From: Brevundimonas sp. Root608
GTDB lineage: Bacteria > Pseudomonadota > Alphaproteobacteria > Caulobacterales > Caulobacteraceae
Direction: 5' to 3'
Assembly: GCF_001427825.1 (NCBI RefSeq)
Contig: NZ_LMGT01000006.1
Location: forward strand, 1 to 64,000
Length of the DNA stretch: 64,000 nucleotides
The notes under the pieces were generated by a model. It saw only the letters and a list, made by a program, of their open reading frames with translations, was not told where the DNA came from and made no database searches. A program made the translations under genes and the position numbers. Numbering within the stretch: the stretch's first letter is position 1; the number at the start of each line of letters is the position of its first letter. Of the stretch, positions 35,001 through 42,153 are shown piece after piece.

Positions 35001-37841
35001 TCCGAGATAGCCGGGACTATCCGCGGCGCTCGACACCGTATGGGCGTCGCGCAGATCCACATCGGCGAAGGCGATCGCGCCCGAGGCGGCGACCACGCCG
35101 TCCTCGACCACGGCGCCGCTCGAAACGGCCGAGGTGATGGTCGGAGCGTCGTTCGTGCCCACGATGGTAATATTCACCAGCTGCTGGGTCGTGCCGCCAT
35201 TGCCGTCGTCGATCGTGACGATGTAGCGCTGGAGCCGGCTCTGGCCAGCGGCCAGGAACTGCAGTTCGGCCTCGCTGGCGTTGAAGGTCCAGGAGACCTC
35301 GCCGCCGCCAGCGGCGGTCGCGGGTTCGCTGACCGAGGCGCTGAAGCTTCCGACATAGTCGGTTCCATCCGCAGCGCTGCTGACGCTGTGGCTGTCGATC
35401 AGGTCGACGTCGTCGAACGCGATGACGCCGGTCGCCGCGTGGACGACGTTCTCGATCACCTGGCCCGACGAGAAGGCCGTGGAAATGGTGGGACGGTCGT
35501 TTTCGCCCGTGATGGTGATCGTCACCGTGTCGCTGGCCGTGCCGCCCTGACCGTCGTTGACGGTCACGACATAGGACTGCGTCCGGGTTTCGCCCGCGGC
35601 CAGGAACTGGACGGCGGCGTTGGCGACCGAGAAGGTCCACTGGATCGAGCCGGCGCCGTCATTGGTGCTTGCGTTCGACACGATGGCGGTCAGACCGCCC
35701 AGATAGCCGCCGCCCTCGGCGACGACGCTGACCGTGTGGCCGTCGCGCAGATCGACGTCGGCGAACGTCATTGTGCCGGTGTCGGTCAGCTGAAGGTTCT
35801 GGCTATCCACGCTGACGTTCAGCGCATAGGTGCCGGCCGAGGACTGACCGAACTGATCGAAGTCCTTGACGACGATGTAGTAGGTTCCGCCCGAAGCGGC
35901 GACGAACTGCAGGAAGGAATCCTGGGTCGAGGTGGAGCCGCCGCCGCCCAGCGTGGTCGACGAGTCATCGTTGAAGTTCAGCAGATTGCCGGCGGCATCG
36001 TACAGGAAGACGAAGCTGTCCAGACCGCCGACGCCCGGGATGATGCCGGCGAAGTCGACGTCCAGAGTCAGGGTCTCGCCCGCCTGCAGGTCGATGCGGA
36101 ACACGTCCTGGTCGGCGCTGGTGGAGATCGCGCCCTGGATCCGGACCGACGGATCGGTCGGGTCGGCCAGATTGGTGTTGCCGGCGTTGATGCGCATGTC
36201 GGCGCGGTTGATGACCTGGGCCGTGGCGAAGGCGTTGTTGGACTCAATGTCCGCCATGACAGGCGTGGTCGGGGCCTGGACGCCCGTGACGGGCTCGGCC
36301 TCGCTGACGCCCCCCTGCACGTCCGCCGTGGTGATGACCGGCGCGTCGTTCGTGCCCGTGATGGTCACTGTGACGGTCTGGTTGACCGTTCCGCCCTGAC
36401 CATCGTCGACGGTGACGGTGTAGGTCTGGGTGACGACCTGGCCCGCGGCCAGGTACTGGATCGCCGCATTGTCGACGGCGAAGTCCCATGCAACTCCGCC
36501 CACGCCGTCGCCGGCGCCGTTGTCCGTGACATGGGCGTTGAACGTTCCGAGGTAACCCGGGCCATTGGCCGCGCTGGACACCGCATGGCTGTCGCGCAAG
36601 TCGATGTCGGCGAACGCGATGGCGCCCGAGGCGGCGACCACGCCATCCTCGACCACGGCGCCAGAAGCGACGGCGGCCGTGATTGTCGGGACGTCGTTCG
36701 TGCCCGTGATGGTGACGGTGACCGGCTGGCTGACCGAGCCGCCCTGCCCGTCATCGACGGTGACCGTGTAGCTCTGGGTCAGGGTCTCTCCAGCGGCCAG
36801 ATACTGGATCGCTGCATTGTCGACTGCGAAATTCCAGGTCACCGAGCCGGCGCCGTCGTTTTCTCCGCTGTCGGTCACTGTCGTGGAGAAGGTTCCGAAA
36901 TAGCCGGGAGCCGCCGCCGTGCTGGTGGCGGTGTGGGCGTCGCGCAGGTCGATATCGGCGAAGCCGATGGCGCCCGAGGCGGCGACAACGCCGTTCTCGA
37001 CCACGGCGCCGCTCGACACGGCCGAGGTGATGGTCGGCGCGTCGTTCGTGCCCGTGATCGTGACGGTGACCGTCGCCGTGCGGACATCGCCGTCCGAGTC
37101 CGTGACCGTATAGGTGAAGGTGTCAGTCGCCGTCTGGCCCGCGGCCAGGAACTGCCAGTAGGTCGGGCTGGGCGTGTAGACGAAGCTGGCCGTGTCCGGC
37201 GTGCCGGGCGCGCCGCTGGTGCGGGTCAGGGTGACTGAACCATGAGCGGGCTGGGTGTTCGTCAGGTTCGCGATCAGGTCCGGCACGCTGTCGTTGGCCA
37301 GGACGTTCACCGAGACGCTGACGCTCTCTTCGCCGGCGGACATCACGTCATTGACCAGCGTCACATCCTGGTCGCGCGGGTCCATCGCGACACCGTCAAC
37401 GGTGACCTGAAGCTTCTCGAATTTGGAAACTGTCAGGCCGAAGGAGAAGGTGAAATTGGCATTGGTGGCCTGACCGTTCACCGGGTTCGTGACCTGGGCG
37501 AGGAAGGTCAGGTAGCGGGCAAGGTCAGCCTGGACCATCGGGGTCTGCCATTCCGCCCGGGTCATCACCAGCCTGATGGTGTCTATGCCGGAGCCGCCGT
37601 CGTAGACATCGGTCGAACCAACGTTCTCGCCCAGCACATAGATGGCGGTATCGTCGCCTGCGTCGCCGCTCACGATGTCGTTGCCGGATCCGCCGTCAAT
37701 GATGTCGTCGCCCGAACCGGCGTTGATGCGATCGTTTCCGCCCATCCCGTAGATGGTGTCGGCCCCGGAGCCCCCGTTCAGGTGCTCGCTGCCGGACGTG
37801 CCGGTGATGGTGTTCGAGCCGGAATTCGATTGCGTCGCCAT
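29094..37841 (-). CDS. Giant VCBS/RTX repeat surface protein, type I secretion substrate
   Basis: About 2915 residues from ATG 37841 (MATQSNSGSNTITG), preceded by GGGGCG; the frame runs on to 37979 but the added residues are not protein-like. Order from the N-terminus: RTX nonapeptides (GGSGADTIYGMGGNDRINAGSGDD, about 37.64-37.81 kb); nine VCBS-type repeats ending (N)DAPTI (32.4-37.1 kb), interrupted by a PPC-like domain (about 35.8-36.27 kb), an unnamed 140-residue domain (33.97-34.41 kb) and a PA14 domain (33.08-33.6 kb); two near-identical cadherin-like repeats; further VCBS and Ig-like modules; RTX again; a NIDO-like domain (29.45-30.01 kb); RTX; and a C-terminal export signal ending TDWEFV. 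Probable calcium-stabilised adhesin. No signal peptide, as expected for type I export. Confidence 0.93.
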   Translation of the reverse strand: MATQSNSGSNTITGTSGSEHLNGGSGADTIYGMGGNDRINAGSGDDIIDGGSGNDIVSGDAGDDTAIYVLGENVGSTDVYDGGSGIDTIRLVMTRAEWQTPMVQADLARYLTFLAQVTNPVNGQATNANFTFSFGLTVSKFEKLQVTVDGVAMDPRDQDVTLVNDVMSAGEESVSVSVNVLANDSVPDLIANLTNTQPAHGSVTLTRTSGAPGTPDTASFVYTPSPTYWQFLAAGQTATDTFTYTVTDSDGDVRTATVTVTITGTNDAPTITSAVSSGAVVENGVVAASGAIGFADIDLRDAHTATSTAAAPGYFGTFSTTVTDSGENDGAGSVTWNFAVDNAAIQYLAAGETLTQSYTVTVDDGQGGSVSQPVTVTITGTNDVPTITAAVASGAVVEDGVVAASGAIAFADIDLRDSHAVSSAANGPGYLGTFNAHVTDNGAGDGVGGVAWDFAVDNAAIQYLAAGQVVTQTYTVTVDDGQGGTVNQTVTVTITGTNDAPVITTADVQGGVSEAEPVTGVQAPTTPVMADIESNNAFATAQVINRADMRINAGNTNLADPTDPSVRIQGAISTSADQDVFRIDLQAGETLTLDVDFAGIIPGVGGLDSFVFLYDAAGNLLNFNDDSSTTLGGGGSTSTQDSFLQFVAASGGTYYIVVKDFDQFGQSSAGTYALNVSVDSQNLQLTDTGTMTFADVDLRDGHTVSVVAEGGGYLGGLTAIVSNASTNDGAGSIQWTFSVANAAVQFLAAGETRTQSYVVTVNDGQGGTASDTVTITITGENDRPTISTAFSSGQVIENVVHAATGVIAFDDVDLIDSHSVSSAADGTDYVGSFSASVSEPATAAGGGEVSWTFNASEAELQFLAAGQSRLQRYIVTIDDGNGGTTQQLVNITIVGTNDAPTITSAVSSGAVVEDGVVAASGAIAFADVDLRDAHTVSSAADSPGYLGTFSATVTDNGANDGAGSVSWNFAVDNAAIQYLAAGETVTQTYTVTVSDGQGATVNQPVTVTITGTNDAPTITAAVASGGVTETADLSAGENAVLLGATGSISFADVDVIDTHNASVTPQGVDYLGSLTLGGVDQDGNSVGWSFAVNDADIDFLGAGETRTQNYTVAISDGQGGTVEQVVTITVTGSNDAPTVTSSASQVFSFSDSQDSSVYDGTNWSFQENGFDFDGFYDYPYGYGANGGGMAYTYGNNNWSVSGSDGTISRQDGANFGIRSFSVANFASNSTATIYGYVDGVLVATQTFNVNSQHQVVTLDSAFGNVDEVRFDAPQNDYIFLDEIVIGSTGATVQLAELADGDANEGSASLTASSSTAFFDVDLSDTHTATAAAQGSGYVGGLTIDGVDQATNTVNWTFAAADGELDYLAAGQTITQRYVITIDDGHGGTVDQTVSVVLTGSNDAPTIVADGSDTSGGVTAEPIDPATATPPAPISFLVEQFTGFQSNDLNTLRNYAASNPANYTATTSVIDYTDDPGGFSGELPGSSPWPAAVAAGQSGTGGVNDVFFARITSQFSVTTADTYTFRTFNDDGVFLLVDGVLVIADAGYHPESPFEGSIALSPGNHTIELFFFENGGEASLELSVRNSTGQYGLLGGSGGGLGGVTTLISDTGVINFADVDLADGHTVSVAAQGSDYLGSLSAHVNDDGSGDGEGDVTWTFNVSNDAVQFLGAGETRTQVYAVTVNDAHGGTATQNVTVTLTGSNLAPIVSGGVFAGATVEDAQVTAAGVVAFTDVNLIDGHSVSSTAAGTGYLGTFTTTVADNGAGDGAGSVNWNFAVDNAAVQFLAAGQVLTQTYNVVISDGQGGSATQPVTVTVTGTNDAPVANADTATTNEDTPVTFDVRANDTDVDGSSRTVTHINGSAIAAGGSVTLADGGLVAMNANGTLTYTPAGNANGAKSFNYTINDGQGGSAASTVNVTVNPVNDAPVANPDSITTNEDTSVNFDVRANDTDVDGSSRTVTHINGSAIAAGGSVTLADGGRVVLNGNGTLTYTPAANANGARTFDYIISDGQGGSASSTVNLTVNPVNDRPVAVNDTGSAIEAGGVQNGTPGSAATGNVLANDTDIDDAVLVISAERTGPEAGGGTAGTVGSPLNGAYGTLVLNANGSYSYAVNETHAAVQALATGQALTDTFTYTVRDAAGLTDTAQLTITINGANDAPVAQNVTLQANQLGNGGFEATPNFQGWTVSTATSGLTSTNSSTAVVDRSGTPIAGDAAVAVLQFTGTVPNGYGTGFGPSITSAAFAGQAGDTVRFVYKLSSGSDQAIGTGYIRDAVTGAIVQTVFNYQTPFSGSTGVVTQDVVLAGSGNYVIEFRVGSYDATGGRAVGARLDLGFAGILRNGVGEDENFTFPASNFTSSAVDPDGGALTVISVGASANGAVVTLNANGTVTYNPAGHLDFLAAGQQLVDTFEYTISDGRGGVSTATASVTVIGKDDATVVSHAAEDQSSDMLSAFSYTLAADTFTDPDSTLTLTATLANGNPLPSWLSFDAATRTFSGTPQGADVGHLDIKVTASGGAQAASDVFSLDVNIVNQTLTGSAGNQTLTGDVGADTIVGGDGSDRLTGGAGNDVISGDALNAAGVQGPVQAPLTATAASYYTASHNLVTGLGGERGFGEQLFARNDDSSLGPIDITSVFGAAGLDFFGTTYSSLFLNNNGNITFNSAFGGYTPSSISAGIGNPLIAAFWTDIDTRNAAGQTSPGGTSQGTNQVYYDLDAVNGVLTFTWDDVGQYSNGTAPNAFQIQLISRGNGDFDIIYRYEDITWGDNARAGYNSGTGTSFEFASSGTSAMLDLENTVGNTGIAGVYVFNVRDGVVTPDNNDIIDGGAGMDRLIGGLGDDDFVFHAGQADGDVIVDFIGNGDGAGDELVFRGYGTAAQGATFVQLDATHWQINSADGSIHDVITIENGGSIHSTDWEFV
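31909..32328 (-). repeat. Near-identical tandem cadherin-like units
   Basis: 31909-32016 and 32221-32328 match at 106 of 108 bases, 312 bp apart (104 residues). They encode the same VRANDTDVDGSSRTVTHIN block. The other repeats of the gene have diverged much more, so this pair is recent or maintained by gene conversion. Confidence 0.9.
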
Positions 37842-37914
37842 TGTTCGCCCCGTGATTGATCTGCATCCGGGCGCAACGACAGGACAGCCGCCCGACCGCA
37901 AGAGGCCGAACAGG

Positions 37915-37933
37915 TCGGTTTCGTCGAAACCGA
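37915..37933. promoter_or_regulatory. 19-bp perfect palindrome upstream of the giant gene
   Basis: TCGGTTTCG-T-CGAAACCGA, nine-base arms around one base, 74-92 bases upstream of the giant protein start. A good operator candidate; the binder is unknown. The intergenic region (37842-38239) holds no gene. Confidence 0.55.
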
Positions 37934-38043
37934 TCCGCGTCTGACTTGAAATTCCCCACCCCGATTTCGCGCGCCGCATTCATTGCGATCACGCACCGGT
38001 GAGAGACCCGCGTTCAGCGGAGTCGTCACCAGCCGACAGGAAG

Positions 38044-38058
38044 TTAACGGCTCGTTAG
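38044..38058. promoter_or_regulatory. CtrA-like box between the giant gene and the AraC gene
   Basis: TTAA-CGGCTCG-TTAG. The seven-base spacer is the same as in the box upstream of fliL (6476-6490 read on the minus strand). About 200 bases from each start codon. Confidence 0.4.
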
Positions 38059-38239
38059 CATTGCGATATGCCTGAGCGTCTCAATTTCAGTGGTCATCTA
38101 TTGCAAAAGCTGACGATTTCGCGTCACGAGCGAGAAACATAGTCAACATAATTTCTTCGTCGGACAGCGTTCCATCGACGTTGAATTGCGCCCGCTTATC
38201 GATACAGGTCTGAGTCAGAAGTCGACATAACGGGAATCT

Positions 38240-39343
38240 GTGGCGTTCATGGCGTTGGGTAACAAGTCGTCCGGCCCGCCTCCCGCAGCGGGCTGGAGCA
38301 TTTCGGCCAAGGACGTTCCGTCCGCTCTTGATTTCTACCTCAACGGGATCAGCGACTGGTACGGGGTGTCGGAGATCGACCACGGCCAGGCCTTCTTCAC
38401 CGACAACATCGTCTATCAGTTCGGCCCGTATGTGCTCGGTCGGGGACGATCCGTCGGGCAGGTGCTCGTTCGCGGGCCGGGCGAGATACGGCGTTCGGGC
38501 CTGGACAGCGTGGCGCTCATGCTGGACCTCGCCGGCATGAAGGGAGACGCCGACGGCGTCGACATCAACACGCCCGCGGGGTCTTTCCATCTGCGCGACC
38601 TGGCGCGCCCTTCCGCGCTCAAGGTCGGCGCGGTAGACGCCGTGGTCCTGGCCATGCCGCGAGACGTGGCGCCGCGCTGGCTGGTCGACCGGAACTTTCA
38701 CGGCCTGACCATCGACGGCACGTCCCGGCTCAGCCGGTTGCTGACCGGACAGCTGATCGCACTTCTCGAGTCAGCACCGTCTCTCACCGTCGAGGATGGC
38801 TTGGCGAGCATCGAGGCCGCCCTCGTGCTGGCAGGACGGGCCTTCACGGACACAGGCCGCCTCAGCACCGATCAGACTGCGGCGGTCTACCGGGGCTTGC
38901 GATCCTCGGCCGTCGCCCTGATCGATCGGGCGGTCCACGATCCTCATTTCACGATCGGGTCCCTCACCCACGCACTGGGTGTCTCCAGAGCCACCCTGTT
39001 CCGGGCCTTCGCCCTGTCCGGGGGCGTCCAGCTCTACATCAAGCATCGGCGGCTCGAGTTCGCGCGTGAGGCCTTGCTGGCGCGGGTCGGCCGACGGCCC
39101 ACCATCGGCGAGATCGCGCACGCTCACGGCTTCGTCAGCGAGTCCCACTTCAGCCGGTCGTTCCGGGATCATTATGGTCAGGCGCCCGGCGCAGTTCAAT
39201 CGCCGGGGCCATCTGCGCGGCCGGCCTCCGATCAGGCCGGCATCCGCTACGATCTGGTGCTGGGGTGGATGAGCGGAAGCGACGGCCCGCGGGGGCGGGC
39301 CGAGAATGCCTTGGCTATCGAAGACGATTTGTCGTCCGACTGA
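38240..39343 (+). CDS. AraC-family transcriptional regulator
   Basis: 367 residues. The N-terminal 200 residues are an AraC-binding-like domain. The C-terminal DNA-binding domain has two helix-turn-helix units: FTIGSLTHALGVSRATLFRAFALSGGVQLYIKHRRLEFAREAL and PTIGEIAHAHGFVSESHFSRSFRDHYGQAPG. Start GTG 38240 (GGGA four bases upstream) or ATG 38249; cannot be decided from sequence. It is divergent from the giant secreted protein, which suggests that gene as its target. Confidence 0.88.
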   Translation: MAFMALGNKSSGPPPAAGWSISAKDVPSALDFYLNGISDWYGVSEIDHGQAFFTDNIVYQFGPYVLGRGRSVGQVLVRGPGEIRRSGLDSVALMLDLAGMKGDADGVDINTPAGSFHLRDLARPSALKVGAVDAVVLAMPRDVAPRWLVDRNFHGLTIDGTSRLSRLLTGQLIALLESAPSLTVEDGLASIEAALVLAGRAFTDTGRLSTDQTAAVYRGLRSSAVALIDRAVHDPHFTIGSLTHALGVSRATLFRAFALSGGVQLYIKHRRLEFAREALLARVGRRPTIGEIAHAHGFVSESHFSRSFRDHYGQAPGAVQSPGPSARPASDQAGIRYDLVLGWMSGSDGPRGRAENALAIEDDLSSD

Positions 39344-39378
39344 CAGCAGCGCCTCGCACCCTCCGTACAGAGACGAAC

Positions 39379-39960
39379 TTACCGGCGGGCCGACTCGCCG
39401 AGGGTCCCGGCGAGCAGATCGCCCCCCAGGGTTGCGCACCCGGGGGCGTCGCCCTGCCGCACCACGACCAGGTTGCGCGACGGGACGATCAGCAGCATCG
39501 GACCGCCGGCTCCCAACGCGGCGACGGTGTCGGGAGGCGCGGAAGGAAACCTGAGAGCGCGCCCCCGCCCGAACGCGTCAGCTCCTGGTCGGACGTTCGA
39601 CCACCAGAGCAGGCCGTTGGAGGGGGTTCAGTTCCTGCGAGGGGCGAGGAGGGTCTGGAGGATGTCCGCGCCGACGAACCGGCGAGCGTTCCAGCCTCCG
39701 CCGCCCGCCTCCAATTTCCGTGTGTTGTCTGACCGGACCGGCCCGCGCCCCCACGCGAAGCGTCGGCGTCGGCTTGCAGATGCTCAGGAAGCCGGCGGCC
39801 ATGAGGGTGGCCATCCGGTCCTTCACCGCGTCGAAGTCGTCGGAGTCGCACAGGCCTCCTGAGAGCCTGTTGGTCCGTCCGGTGCGCGCGAGCGTGAGCC
39901 TGTTGCCCGGGCGGTAATCGCGCCAGCGAATCGGAAGGGAGGCGGCCGAGGCCTGTCGCC
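39379..39960 (-). pseudogene. Decayed serine hydrolase (beta-lactamase-like) gene
   Basis: Pieces in different minus-strand frames join into one protein-like C-terminal half: IRWRDYRPGNRLTLARTG, then SDDFDAVKDRMATLMAAGF, then GWNARRFVGAD, then NGLLWWSNVRPGADAFGRG, then GPMLLIVPSRNLVVVRQGD, ending at TAA 39379-39381. The last two are typical of the end of class-C-like serine hydrolases. At least two frameshifts are needed. The N-terminal half with the Ser-x-x-Lys site is missing. Confidence 0.65.
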
Positions 39961-39962
39961 TC

Positions 39963-40436
39963 CTTCAGCGCCTCACCGGCATCTGATCGATGCTCCTACA
40001 GGGCCAGGCGGCTCCGTTCTGCGGACGGGCGCTAAGCAGAGACAGGGCTGCGGCCCGTTTCGCCACCCGGCCGAGGTCGACGGCAGGGAAAGGCGAAGAC
40101 AGGGAACGCCCACTATCGGTCAGACATGCTCCCGCCGCCGCGCATTGATCCAGCATTCCAAGTACGCGACCGACATCAGCACTGCGTGAATATTTATCTT
40201 CGGATCTGGAACCAAGTTTCTATCATGTCATTTATAAGTACAGGCGTCACAGTCGACGACCTTTTTATGCATTGTTAACTTTACGCTCAACTTGCTGGCT
40301 CGGCATTTTACCCTTCCCGGGTAGTATGCTTTCCCGGTCCGCGTTGAACCGACGGTAGCCAGGCTTCCTACGTGCGTGCCCTCCGCTGCGTGAGGGCCGG
40401 TACGCCCTAAATTCGCGGCGGCGCTTCGAGGTAGCT
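39963..40436. promoter_or_regulatory. Upstream region of the two-partner secretion operon
   Basis: No gene seen. From 40180 to 40310 it is clearly more AT-rich than the surroundings (TTTATAAG, TTTTTATGCATTGTTAAC), fitting a regulated promoter or a binding site for a nucleoid protein. I cannot place the -35 and -10 boxes with confidence. Confidence 0.4.
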
Positions 40437-42101
40437 ATGTTGAAATCCGGCTTGATAGCGGCTGCGCTATTGGCGTCGAGCCAAACTGCGTACGCCCAGC
40501 AACCCGCCGGGGGCGGGCAGCTGCAGCAAATTCCGCCGTCCGCTCTCCCGCAGCGACCGGGTCCCGACATCCGAATTGAACACCCCGACGCGCCGACCGA
40601 CGCGGTGGCGGAAGGTGCGCGCATCCGCGTGAATTCCCTGCGCGTCAAGGGCGCGACGCTGTTCCCGGAAGACGAATTGATCGCGGCCGCGGGTTTCACC
40701 CCGGGGAGCGATCTGACCCTGCCCGAACTTCGCAATCTGGCGGCCGGTATTACGCGCTTCTACAACAGCCGCGGCTATGTGCTGGCCCAGGCCTATCTGC
40801 CGGCGCAGGACGTCCTCGAGGGGGCCGTGACCATCGCCGTGATCGAGGGCCGATACGGCGCGATCAACGTACGCAACCAGTCCGGCGTGTCCGACGATGT
40901 GGCCCGGCGCATAACGGCCGGCCTGAACACCGGCGATCCTGTCGCGATCGCCCCGCTTGAACGCAGGCTGCTGCTTCTCTCCGACATTCCGGGCGTGCTC
41001 GTTCATTCGACGCTGTCTCCGGGCGCCGAGGTCGGGGCCGCGGACCTGACCGTGGACCTGGCCCGGGCGCCCCGACTCTCGGGCAGCCTCGAGGCTGACA
41101 ACGCCGGCAACCGATACACCGGCGCCTACCGGTTCGGCGGCTCGGTCAACTACGCCAATGCGACGGGGTTCGGCGACTTGCTGAGCCTGCGCCTGCTCGC
41201 TTCGACGAAGGGTCTGGCCTATGGGCGCGCGGCCTGGCAGGCGCCGTTGGGCGATGCGACGGTGGGCGTCGCCTATACGCACATGCAGTATGAGCTCGGC
41301 CGCGAGTTTCGGGCGCTCGACGCCGGCGGCACGGCGGACATCTTCAGCGTCTTCGCCAGCTATCCGCTGATCCGCTCCCGGACCGCGAACCTCTACGCCC
41401 TGGCCAGTCTGGACGCCAAATATCTGACGGACGAAATCGGCCTGGTTTCACAGGTGTCCGACAAGGAGATACAGGCCGTGACCCTCGGCCTGCGCGGCGA
41501 CTCCCGCGACGCCTTCGGGGGCGGCGGCTGGAACGCCGGATCGCTGTCGTGGACGTCGGGCGATCTGAACATCGAAAGCCCGCTGGAGCGGGCCGCCGAT
41601 GCGATGAGCGCGCGCTCGCAGGGCGGGTTCAACAAGCTCCAGTACGCCGTGTCGCGCCTTCAGGCGGTCAGCGGACCGCTGTCGGTCTACGGCGCCGTTC
41701 GCGGCCAGATCGCCACCGACAATCTGGACAGTTCCGAGAAGATGGAGCTGGGCGGCGCCTATGCGGTGCGCGCCTATCCGGAGGGCGAGGCCTATGGCGA
41801 CGAAGGCTATGTCGCGACGATCGAGGCGCGCCTTGAACTGGACCGATGGACCGGCGCCCTGCCGGGCCGGTTCCAGCTGATCGGCTTCGTCGATGCGGGC
41901 GAGGTGGACTTCGCCCATGACCCCTGGTTCGCCGGACCCAATCACGCCCGACGCAGCGGCGGCGGCATCGGACTGAACTGGTTCGGCCCGCAGAACCTGA
42001 TCGTCCGGGCGTCCTACGCCCGCAGGTTCAACGACCAGATATCGACCTCCGGACCCGACGAGACGGGCCGGGCCTGGTTCCAGATCGTCAAGTTGTTCTG
42101 A
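40437..42101 (+). CDS. Two-partner secretion outer-membrane transporter (TpsB, ShlB/FhaC family)
   Basis: 554 residues, ATG 40437 with GAGG upstream. Signal peptide at 1-20 (LKSGLIAAALLASSQTAYA). Two POTRA domains (about 60-140 and 140-215; RVNSLRVKGATLFPEDELIAAAGFTPGSDLTLPELRNLAAGITRFYNSRGYVLAQAYLPAQ). A 16-strand-type barrel follows, with an AVRAYPEGEAYGDEGYVATIEARL segment (VRGY-loop equivalent) near 440-460. The last residue is Phe, as required for barrel insertion. It moves the downstream TpsA protein across the outer membrane. Confidence 0.94.
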   Translation: MLKSGLIAAALLASSQTAYAQQPAGGGQLQQIPPSALPQRPGPDIRIEHPDAPTDAVAEGARIRVNSLRVKGATLFPEDELIAAAGFTPGSDLTLPELRNLAAGITRFYNSRGYVLAQAYLPAQDVLEGAVTIAVIEGRYGAINVRNQSGVSDDVARRITAGLNTGDPVAIAPLERRLLLLSDIPGVLVHSTLSPGAEVGAADLTVDLARAPRLSGSLEADNAGNRYTGAYRFGGSVNYANATGFGDLLSLRLLASTKGLAYGRAAWQAPLGDATVGVAYTHMQYELGREFRALDAGGTADIFSVFASYPLIRSRTANLYALASLDAKYLTDEIGLVSQVSDKEIQAVTLGLRGDSRDAFGGGGWNAGSLSWTSGDLNIESPLERAADAMSARSQGGFNKLQYAVSRLQAVSGPLSVYGAVRGQIATDNLDSSEKMELGGAYAVRAYPEGEAYGDEGYVATIEARLELDRWTGALPGRFQLIGFVDAGEVDFAHDPWFAGPNHARRSGGGIGLNWFGPQNLIVRASYARRFNDQISTSGPDETGRAWFQIVKLF

Positions 42102-42153
42102 TGACCGTCCCGACCTGCCCTCCTCCCGCGCTCCTCCTGACAAGGACGTTCTG

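Noticed and set aside
29118..37238. Two very long plus-strand open frames (1275 and 1429 residues)
   Set aside because: Antisense to the repeat-rich giant gene; the codon bias of its Asp/Gly/Thr repeats keeps the reverse frame open.
29094..37841. Giant gene considered as a non-ribosomal or polyketide synthase
   Set aside because: Repeats are VCBS/RTX, with no adenylation, carrier or ketosynthase motifs.
24720..40162. 15-base direct repeat (24720-24734 and 40148-40162) flanking the type I secretion locus, considered as an island boundary
   Set aside because: About two such matches are expected by chance in 64 kb, there is no extended similarity, and no integrase lies beside either copy.
40265..40735. 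156-residue minus-strand open frame before tpsB
   Set aside because: Overlaps the tpsB signal and POTRA region on the other strand; no support.
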